NCBI GenBank assembly: GCA_913046805.1 | Contig: CAJWTA010000044.1 | Coordinates: forward strand, 1 to 8,693 | Origin: an uncultured Fidelibacterota bacterium | Lineage (GTDB): Bacteria; Marinisomatota; Marinisomatia; Marinisomatales; TCS55 | Reading direction: 5' to 3' | DNA: 8,693 nucleotides | Shown here: in pieces, positions 1 to 5,862 of the stretch | Layout of the letters: every line of letters begins with the position of its first letter | Numbering within the stretch: the stretch's first letter is position 1 | Notes under the pieces: model-generated | Told to the model about the DNA's origin: nothing | Seen by the model: only the letters and a program-made list of their open reading frames with translations | Database searches by the model: none | Program-made: the position numbers and the translations under genes

Positions 1-570
1 ATTCTTGCAGATCTCAGTAAGGATTTTTGGTTCTATATTTCTCGTGGAATCTTGGGACAAAAAAAAATTAAGGGAGAGGTTGGCTCATCAGCTATGCCTC
101 ACAAAATTAACCCCATTCAATTTGAAAATGCTGAAGGTAATCTGGGTCTATCAAGCACAATACTTCATCACCTTGCTACGAAACTTCCTGTATCGCGAAT
201 GCAACGGGATCTAAGTGACTCGACCACTATACGTAATCAAGGTGTTGCGCTTGGACATTCCTTTATAGCAATTAAAAGCATATCTAAAGGCTTAAAAAGA
301 ATAAAGGTAAACGACGCACAGCTAAATATTGAATTAAATAATCATTGGGAAGTGTTGGGCGAAGCTATTCAAACTATTTTGCGTAAAAATGGAAAAGAAG
401 ATGCCTATGAAAAACTAAAAGAACTAACCAGGGGTCACAGCATTAACCAAAAATCACTGAGGATCTTTGTAGAAAATCTCGATATACCAGATTCGGATAG
501 ACAAAAACTTTTAGCATTATCACCTAGTACATACATTGGATTAGCAACAAAATTATCGAGATTAAAATAA
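1..570 (+). CDS. purB: Adenylosuccinate lyase, C-terminal part (5' end outside window)
   Basis: This enzyme cleaves SAICAR to AICAR plus fumarate, and adenylosuccinate to AMP plus fumarate, in the cytoplasm. The frame is open from base 1 with no start needed, and 189 residues are visible of a family usually about 455 long. The fumarate lyase superfamily signature GSSAMPHKINP is at visible residues 28-38. It carries the serine pair of the flexible catalytic loop and the Lys and Asn of the signature. Downstream text such as FENAEGNLGLS, KLPVSRMQRDLSDST and NNHWEVLGEAIQT follows the E. coli-type PurB closely, and the C-terminus (YIGLATKLSRLK) looks complete. A TTG at 52 could open a shorter ORF, but homology continues upstream of it, so it is not the start. 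The stop codon is followed directly by the purF ATG. Identification is very secure. Confidence 0.97.
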   Translation: MLADLSKDFWFYISRGILGQKKIKGEVGSSAMPHKINPIQFENAEGNLGLSSTILHHLATKLPVSRMQRDLSDSTTIRNQGVALGHSFIAIKSISKGLKRIKVNDAQLNIELNNHWEVLGEAIQTILRKNGKEDAYEKLKELTRGHSINQKSLRIFVENLDIPDSDRQKLLALSPSTYIGLATKLSRLK

Positions 571-2031
571 ATGTGTGGTATTGTTGGTATTTTCAAATCG
601 GATGGAAATGATGTTTCGGCGGATATCTATGATGGGTTAATTCAAGTCCAGCATCGCGGACAGGATGCTTCAGGAATCTGCACTTGGAATAATTCGAAGA
701 TGTTTATGCATAAAGAATTGGGCCTAGTTAGTGAGGTGTTCAAAAAAGAAAATCTACTAAAGCTGAATGGAAATATAGGAATTGGTCATGTTCGCTATCC
801 AACTGCCGGATGTGACGATGTCATTGAATCTCAACCCTTTTACTCAGCAAATCCTATCAGCATCTCATTGGCTCATAATGGAACACTTATTAACAGTGAC
901 AAGGTAAAGTCTAAACTAATAAAAACACACTTTTGCCAATTTAATACAGATTCAGATTCTGAGGTTTTGTTAAACCTTTTTGCTTATGAACTATCCAAAA
1001 TTCAATTTAGAAAGATTAGCAAATCACATGTTTTTGCTGCGCTTGAACGTGTTTACGAAACAATTTCTGGAGGATTTGCCGTTGTGATGATAGTAGCAGG
1101 AGTAGGCATAGTGTCTTTTCGTGATAAACATGGAATTCGTCCGCTAGTACTTGGAGAAAAAAATAATGACTATATGTTTGCCTCTGAAAGCAGTGCGCTT
1201 TCAGCGCTTGGTTATGAGTTCATGCAAGACGTTAAGCCTGGACAAGCGGTTATTATCGGAGAAAACGGAAAACTAACAAAAAAGCAGATCGCAAAAAAAA
1301 CCGATCATTCACCATGCTTATTTGAGTATGTATATTTTTCAAGACCTGATTCGACAATAGATTCAATATCAGTTCATAAATCAAGACTTCGAATGGGTGA
1401 TTATCTCGGCGAAAGAATTAACATCGAATATCCATCTTTAAAGATAGATGTAGTAATACCCATTCCCGATACAAGCAGAACCTCTGCGATGCAAGTTGCT
1501 CATAAAGTTGGAGCAAAATATCGTGAAGGGTTTATGAAGAATAGATATATCGGTAGGACTTTTATTATGCCTGGTCAATCTGCTAGAAAAAAATCTGTTG
1601 CACTAAAGCTCAATCCAATCGAAATAGAATTTAAGGGTAAGAATGTTTTGCTGGTTGATGATTCAATAGTAAGAGGTCATACTTCAAGGAAAATAATTCA
1701 AATGGTCAGGAAATGCGGAGCCGAAAAAGTATATTTTGCTTCCGCCTCACCGCCAGTACGTTTTCAAAATGTTTACGGTATTGACATGCCAGCTACGAAA
1801 GAACTAATTGCAAACAACAAATCGATAAGTGAAATACGAAAGTATATTGGTGCGGACGAACTTATTTATCAAAATCTAGATGATTTAAAGCGATCAGCAT
1901 ATACAGGAAATCCGAATATAAAAAATTTCGAAGACTCGGTTTTTTCAGGAAACTATTGCACTGGAGACATCACTCAATCATATCTTCAATCTTTAGAAAA
2001 CAGCAGAAGTGATTCCACAAGAACCAGATAA
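571..2031 (+). CDS. purF: Amidophosphoribosyltransferase (glutamine PRPP amidotransferase)
   Basis: This enzyme catalyses the first committed purine step: PRPP plus glutamine gives phosphoribosylamine. The N-terminal class II glutaminase domain (about 2-235) begins MCGIVGI. Cys2 becomes the N-terminal nucleophile after Met removal, so there is no propeptide. Arg75 (GHVRYPT), Asn103-Gly104 (AHNG) and Asp127 (NTDSDSE) match known glutaminase-site positions. The phosphoribosyltransferase domain carries the PRPP loop LVDDSIVRGHTS at 361-372; the usual version reads RGTTS. The Bacillus-type iron-sulfur cysteines are missing: RFQNVYGID replaces the HPCFYGID region, and no CGQC-like motif follows. 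It is therefore the cluster-free E. coli type. At 486 residues it is slightly shorter than E. coli PurF (about 505), mainly at the tail. The ATG touches the purB stop with no spacer and no clear Shine-Dalgarno, suggesting translational coupling. No cvpA gene precedes it, unlike in E. coli. Confidence 0.97.
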   Translation: MCGIVGIFKSDGNDVSADIYDGLIQVQHRGQDASGICTWNNSKMFMHKELGLVSEVFKKENLLKLNGNIGIGHVRYPTAGCDDVIESQPFYSANPISISLAHNGTLINSDKVKSKLIKTHFCQFNTDSDSEVLLNLFAYELSKIQFRKISKSHVFAALERVYETISGGFAVVMIVAGVGIVSFRDKHGIRPLVLGEKNNDYMFASESSALSALGYEFMQDVKPGQAVIIGENGKLTKKQIAKKTDHSPCLFEYVYFSRPDSTIDSISVHKSRLRMGDYLGERINIEYPSLKIDVVIPIPDTSRTSAMQVAHKVGAKYREGFMKNRYIGRTFIMPGQSARKKSVALKLNPIEIEFKGKNVLLVDDSIVRGHTSRKIIQMVRKCGAEKVYFASASPPVRFQNVYGIDMPATKELIANNKSISEIRKYIGADELIYQNLDDLKRSAYTGNPNIKNFEDSVFSGNYCTGDITQSYLQSLENSRSDSTRTR

Positions 2032-2040
2032 CAATTATTA

Positions 2041-3357
2041 ATGATGTATAATATATTGATCTTGGGGTCAGGTGCAAGAGAGCATGCTATTGCCAAATCT
2101 CTTTTTGTATCGAGCTATCAAAAAAAGATTTTTTGTATTGGAAGTGGTCGCAATCCAGGCATAATAGATTTATGCGAAGAGTTCATTGTAGGAAATATCA
2201 ACGATCCGACATTTGTGGTAAACTATGCTAAAAAATGCAAGGTTCAATTTGTGATAATAGGACCAGAAAATCCTCTTGAAGCGGGAATTGCTGACGCATT
2301 ATTAGATTCACAGATTGATGTTATTGGTCCCAGAAGAGAATTAGCAATGATTGAATCATCTAAAACATTTACAAGAAATCTTCAAAAAGAATTTAATATT
2401 CCAGGTCAACCTGAATATCAAGCATTCTCATCTATGATAGGCGTTGAGGACTATTTGAAAACACTTCAAGATAAATTTGTAATTAAATACGATGGGCTTG
2501 CGGGAGGTAAGGGTGTAAAAGTATTTGGGGAACAAATACATTCGATAGCAGATGGATTGTCATTCTGTGAAGGCATAATTAAAAAAGGTGGAAGTTTCTT
2601 GGTTGAAGAAAAATTTATAGGTGAAGAATTTTCACTTATGAGCTTTTGTGATGGAATGCATATACAGCACATGCCAATTATTCAAGATCACAAAAGAGCT
2701 TTCGAAGGTGACAAAGGGCCCAATACTGGTGGAATGGGTACGTATTCAGATGCAGACCATTCGCTGCCATTTTTAAACGACACCGATATAGAAAATGCGA
2801 AAAAAATTAATGAACTAACTTTAAAAGCTCTGAAGTCAAAAACGGGACTACTTTATAAAGGGGTACTCTACGGTGGATTTATGGCAGTTAATAATGGAGT
2901 TCGATTGATCGAATACAACGCACGGTTCGGCGACCCTGAAGCCATGAATATTTTTTCACTGTTAAAGACGGACTTCATAGACATATGTAAAAGCATATTA
3001 AGTGGTGATCTTGATAAATGTAAAATCGAGTTTTTGAACAAAGCAACCGTTTGTAAGTATGCAGTTCCTAATGGATATCCAGATGATCCAATTAAAAATA
3101 AACCAATTAGTATTGATCATATGATAGATTTGGATAATGTATTTTTCGCTTCTGTAGACTCATCAGATAAAAATCTAATAGAAACCGGTAGCCGGACACT
3201 AGCCTGTATATCAATTCAAGATTCAATATATGAGGCTGAAAAACATGCAGAAAAAAATATATCCTCAGTAAAAGGTCCACTTTACCACAGGTCAGATATC
3301 GGAACAAAGACTGTCATTGAAAAGAAAATTGATCGTATGGATGAATTACGATGTTAA
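2041..3357 (+). CDS. purD: Phosphoribosylamine--glycine ligase (GAR synthetase)
   Basis: This enzyme joins phosphoribosylamine and glycine with ATP hydrolysis to give GAR, step 2 of IMP synthesis. The N domain opens with LGSGAREHA (8-16), and GPENPLEAGIAD is at 74-85. The ATP-grasp core shows KYDGLAGGKGVKV (149-161), DHKRAFEGDKGPNTGGMG (216-233) and the metal/substrate motif NARFGDPEA (293-301). The 438-residue length is normal (E. coli 429). Two adjacent ATGs (2041, 2044) could both serve as start, and neither has a good Shine-Dalgarno. The gene starts 9 nt after purF and overlaps purN by 7 nt. The segments SDADHSLPFL (236-245) and the tail around HRSDIGTKTVIEKK (416-429) recall the archaeal-like branch of PurD more than the E. 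coli enzyme. That is an impression from memory. Function is secure. Confidence 0.97.
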   Translation: MMYNILILGSGAREHAIAKSLFVSSYQKKIFCIGSGRNPGIIDLCEEFIVGNINDPTFVVNYAKKCKVQFVIIGPENPLEAGIADALLDSQIDVIGPRRELAMIESSKTFTRNLQKEFNIPGQPEYQAFSSMIGVEDYLKTLQDKFVIKYDGLAGGKGVKVFGEQIHSIADGLSFCEGIIKKGGSFLVEEKFIGEEFSLMSFCDGMHIQHMPIIQDHKRAFEGDKGPNTGGMGTYSDADHSLPFLNDTDIENAKKINELTLKALKSKTGLLYKGVLYGGFMAVNNGVRLIEYNARFGDPEAMNIFSLLKTDFIDICKSILSGDLDKCKIEFLNKATVCKYAVPNGYPDDPIKNKPISIDHMIDLDNVFFASVDSSDKNLIETGSRTLACISIQDSIYEAEKHAEKNISSVKGPLYHRSDIGTKTVIEKKIDRMDELRC

Positions 3358-3932
3358 AACTTGGGATTCTAGGCTCTACAAATGGTACGGATTTAGAAGC
3401 TATTATTGCAGCTATAAAAGTTGGTACAATAAATGCAAAAATAAATGTGGTCGTATCTAATAAAAAAGATGCGTTTATTCTAAAGCGCGCAAAAAAGCAT
3501 GATCTTAATGCGAAGTATTTATCTGATCGTTTAATCTCCAGAGATGAATATGCTAAAGTGCTTACAAATACGTTCTCAAAAAACAATGTTAATCTTATTC
3601 TATTGATTGGGTTTATGAAAATTCTTTCTAATTCATTCTGCAAGGTTTGGCAAAATAAAATTCTAAATGTTCATCCGTCATTATTGCCAAAATATTCTGG
3701 TGGAATAAATAACAATGTCCACAAACAGGTTCTTCGCAACGGTGATAAGGAAACTGGATGCACCATTCACTATGTGACAGCTGATGTCGATTCTGGTCCA
3801 ATTTTAATCCAAAAAAAATGTAAAGTAGATATTAAGGATACCGTTGATTCTTTAAAGGCGCGAGTGCAAGATCTTGAGGGTAAGGCATTTGTACAAGCCC
3901 TCAACTTAATTGAGGGTAAAAATCATGCTTAA
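3351..3932 (+). CDS. purN: Phosphoribosylglycinamide formyltransferase (GAR transformylase)
   Basis: This enzyme transfers a formyl group from 10-formyltetrahydrofolate to GAR, giving FGAR (step 3). It is 193 residues long, slightly shorter than E. coli PurN (212) because the C-terminal tail is reduced. The active site is intact: Asn106 and His108 lie in LNVHPSLLPKY, and Asp147 lies in DVDSGPI, matching the E. coli Asn106/His108/Asp144 triad after a short insertion (GGINNNVHKQVL, 117-128). The N-terminal phosphate loop reads GSTNGTDL (8-15) rather than the commoner GSGSN-type loop. This suggests a distinct PurN branch, but one with all catalytic residues kept. The start is ATG 3351, inside the end of purD, with a weak upstream GGA. 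It overlaps purH by 8 nt. An A8 run at 3811-3818 does not break the frame. Confidence 0.94.
   Translation: MLKLGILGSTNGTDLEAIIAAIKVGTINAKINVVVSNKKDAFILKRAKKHDLNAKYLSDRLISRDEYAKVLTNTFSKNNVNLILLIGFMKILSNSFCKVWQNKILNVHPSLLPKYSGGINNNVHKQVLRNGDKETGCTIHYVTADVDSGPILIQKKCKVDIKDTVDSLKARVQDLEGKAFVQALNLIEGKNHA
3912..3916 (+). promoter_or_regulatory. Ribosome binding site of purH
   Basis: GAGGG lies 8 nt before ATG 3925, inside the purN coding sequence. It decides the purH start in favour of ATG 3925 over the in-frame TTG at 3910, which it would overlap. Its position inside purN suggests coupled translation of purN and purH. Confidence 0.7.
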
Positions 3933-5478
3933 AAATATAACGATTAATGAACAGCCAATTAAGATAAGGAGAGCGCTAATCTCAGTTTATGATAAAACGA
4001 ATATTGAAAAACTTGCTCGCTCCTTGGTTGATAATGGAGCTGAAATAATCACTACTGGTGGTACATCTGAAACCTTAAGTAATAGCAATATACCAATTAT
4101 TGATATAAACGAATTTACTGGATTTCCTGAAATGATGAATGGTAGAGTAAAAACCTTAAACCCTAATATCGCCGGTGGAATATTGGGGTTACGAGATATT
4201 CATGAAGCAGACATCATTGCTAACAATATAAAAACCATTGATCTTGTAGTCTGCAACCTATATCCTTTCGTTGAGGCTATTTTAAAAAAAGAATGTACAC
4301 TTGCCAATGCTCTTGAAAATATTGATATAGGTGGTCCGACTATGATTAGATCTGCAGCTAAGAACGTTGGGTGGACATGTGTTATTGTAGATCCGGCGGA
4401 CTATACATTATTAATTGAGCAAATAAATAAAGGTGGAAATATTTCATATGATTTTCGCAATAAAATGTCGCGTAAGGCATTTTCTTTAACTGCACAGTAT
4501 GACGCCTCAATAGATAAATATCTTTCAAACGATATGTTACCCGATACACTAAATTTATCATTTAATAAATTTCAAGATCTACGTTACGGAGAAAATCCCC
4601 AACAAAAGTCATCTGTTTACTTAGATAATTCTTCACATCATGGTATTTTAAACTCTCAGATACATCAAGGAAAGAAACTATCTTATAATAATATTATGGA
4701 TGCTGATGCAGCGGTGTCATGTATTACTGAGTTTGAGAAGCCAGCATGCGTTGTAATAAAACATGCTAATCCATGTGGTGGTGCTATTCACAATAGTATT
4801 GACACCGCTTTTGTTAGAGCTATTGAAGCAGATAAACTTTCTGCATTTGGTGGAATAGTGGCACTGAACAGGGAGTGTACAGAATACATTGCTAATTATC
4901 TAAAAGATTTCTTTGTTGAAATTATTGTTGCCCCTTCTTTTACCTCAAATGCTTTGGATATTCTAAGGAACAAAAAAAACCTGCGAGTTATTGAGCTCGG
5001 TAATATAAACAATTTTAAATCTCCTCTAAATTTGCGATATATCCATGGCGGTATTTTGGTTCAGGAAGAGGATAACTCTATTTTGATGTCATCTACGTTT
5101 GAAACTGTTACGGAAAACTCCATTGCTGAAACTGTTAATGATACGCTTGCATTTGGCTGGTCCATATTAAAATACGTTAAATCAAATGCTATACTTATAG
5201 CAAAAGATTGTACTACGGTTTCAATTGGTGCTGGGCAGGTTAGTCGTGTTGATTCTGTCAATATTGCACTAAGTAAATTAACTGGTGGTGCAGGCGGTGC
5301 TATTTTGTTTTCGGATGCCTTTTTTCCTTTTAGGGACAGTATAGATTTAATTGCAAATGCTGGAATAAAAACCGTGGTCCAGCCTGGTGGATCGATCAAA
5401 GATGCTGAAGTTATCGAAGCTTGCGATGAGCATGGTATTGCTATGCTATTTACTGGGTCTCGGTGCTTTAAGCACTAA
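3925..5478 (+). CDS. purH: Bifunctional AICAR formyltransferase / IMP cyclohydrolase
   Basis: This enzyme formylates AICAR with 10-formyl-THF and closes the ring to IMP, the final two pathway steps. The N-terminal MGS-like cyclohydrolase domain (about 15-150) shows RRALISVYDKT, the TTGGTSETL loop (43-51), GRVKTL with Lys76, and NIDIGGPTMIRSAAKN (132-147). The AICAR transformylase part shows LRYGENPQQ (219-227), LSYNNIMDADAA, the catalytic KHANPCGG with Lys279-His280, AFGGIVALNRE, IGAGQVSRVDS, SDAFFPFRDSID, and the typical end IAMLFTGSRCFKH. The length is 517 residues (E. coli 529). I chose ATG 3925 over an in-frame TTG at 3910 because GAGGG at 3912-3916 is ideally spaced before it, and family homology begins after it. 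Two conserved histidines of KTLHPxxHGGIL are Asn79 and Ala83 here. It is the last gene of the operon, and its stop overlaps that of the convergent rhodanese gene by 4 nt. Confidence 0.97.
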   Translation: MLKNITINEQPIKIRRALISVYDKTNIEKLARSLVDNGAEIITTGGTSETLSNSNIPIIDINEFTGFPEMMNGRVKTLNPNIAGGILGLRDIHEADIIANNIKTIDLVVCNLYPFVEAILKKECTLANALENIDIGGPTMIRSAAKNVGWTCVIVDPADYTLLIEQINKGGNISYDFRNKMSRKAFSLTAQYDASIDKYLSNDMLPDTLNLSFNKFQDLRYGENPQQKSSVYLDNSSHHGILNSQIHQGKKLSYNNIMDADAAVSCITEFEKPACVVIKHANPCGGAIHNSIDTAFVRAIEADKLSAFGGIVALNRECTEYIANYLKDFFVEIIVAPSFTSNALDILRNKKNLRVIELGNINNFKSPLNLRYIHGGILVQEEDNSILMSSTFETVTENSIAETVNDTLAFGWSILKYVKSNAILIAKDCTTVSIGAGQVSRVDSVNIALSKLTGGAGGAILFSDAFFPFRDSIDLIANAGIKTVVQPGGSIKDAEVIEACDEHGIAMLFTGSRCFKH

Positions 5479-5789
5479 TATTGTGGAACAGACGGATCTA
5501 CTTCTCTTGACCAAGAGCTAATTCCACCCGCTAAGTTGGACACATCATAACCTTTTTCGTGTAAGTAGTGACAGACTCTTGCTGATCGTACGCCGCTGTG
5601 GCACATCACAACGATAGGTTGTTCTATTTCTAGTTCATTTAGCCTATCAGCAATTTGGCCCATTGGTATATGTTTACAAATATTGAGTTTTGCTACTTTT
5701 AATTCTTCATCCTCTCGAACATCCAAAAGCACAAAACTACTCTTTTTATCAATTAGATTTTTTAATTCTTGAACATTAATTGATTTCAA
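5475..5789 (-). CDS. Single-domain rhodanese-like sulfurtransferase
   Basis: This is a small rhodanese-fold protein expected to carry a persulfide on its active-site cysteine and pass sulfane sulfur to an acceptor, which cannot be named from sequence. The fold signatures are visible. VLLDVREDEEL is the strand/DVR motif, HIPMGQIADRL is the GAxxxP-like region, and the catalytic loop CHSGVRS has Cys63, Arg68 and Ser69 counted from the TTG start. The tail is LAGGISSWSREVDPSVPQY. I prefer TTG 5789 because a perfect GGAGG lies 4 nt upstream. It gives 104 residues, close to GlpE (108), and leaves room for a divergent promoter. The alternative ATG at 5843 would add 18 hydrophobic residues (MVNLIFVIIITKILIGG...), possibly a membrane anchor, but has no Shine-Dalgarno. 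It would also leave only 19 nt to the divergent gene. The TAG stop overlaps the purH TAA in a shared CTAA. Confidence 0.88.
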   Translation of the reverse strand: MKSINVQELKNLIDKKSSFVLLDVREDEELKVAKLNICKHIPMGQIADRLNELEIEQPIVVMCHSGVRSARVCHYLHEKGYDVSNLAGGISSWSREVDPSVPQY

Positions 5790-5793
5790 AATA

Positions 5794-5798
5794 CCTCC
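5794..5798 (-). promoter_or_regulatory. Ribosome binding site of the rhodanese gene
   Basis: A perfect GGAGG (minus strand) ends 4 nt before TTG 5789. The spacing is a little short but the match is the strongest Shine-Dalgarno in the window. It argues for the short rhodanese form over the ATG at 5843. Confidence 0.55.
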
Positions 5799-5862
5799 AA
5801 TCAATATCTTCGTTATTATTATTACAAATATTAAATTTACCATGCTTATATAGGATATTTAT

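Noticed and set aside
59..67. Run of nine A in purB, possible frameshift site
   Set aside because: The reading frame and homology are continuous across it, so there is no evidence of a frameshift.
52..570. Complete short ORF starting at TTG 52
   Set aside because: The frame is open to base 1, and adenylosuccinate lyase homology runs through the TTG, so this is only the tail of purB.
3314..3643. Minus-strand ORF of 109 codons opposite the purD/purN junction
   Set aside because: It lies wholly opposite well-supported purD and purN coding sequence and has no recognisable motif or ribosome site.
3910..3924. N-terminal extension of PurH from TTG 3910
   Set aside because: ATG 3925 has a well-spaced GAGGG, which the TTG start would overlap, and family homology begins after the ATG.
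5463..5475. Palindrome GTGCTTTAAGCAC at the end of purH, possible bidirectional terminator
   Set aside because: The stem is only about 5 bp with a 3-nt loop, and no T run follows on either strand.
5822..5852. Candidate promoter TTACAA ... TTATAT before the START-like gene
   Set aside because: It would place the transcript start a few bases before the ATG, beyond the AGGA ribosome site, so the two readings conflict. In such AT-rich DNA the match is weak.
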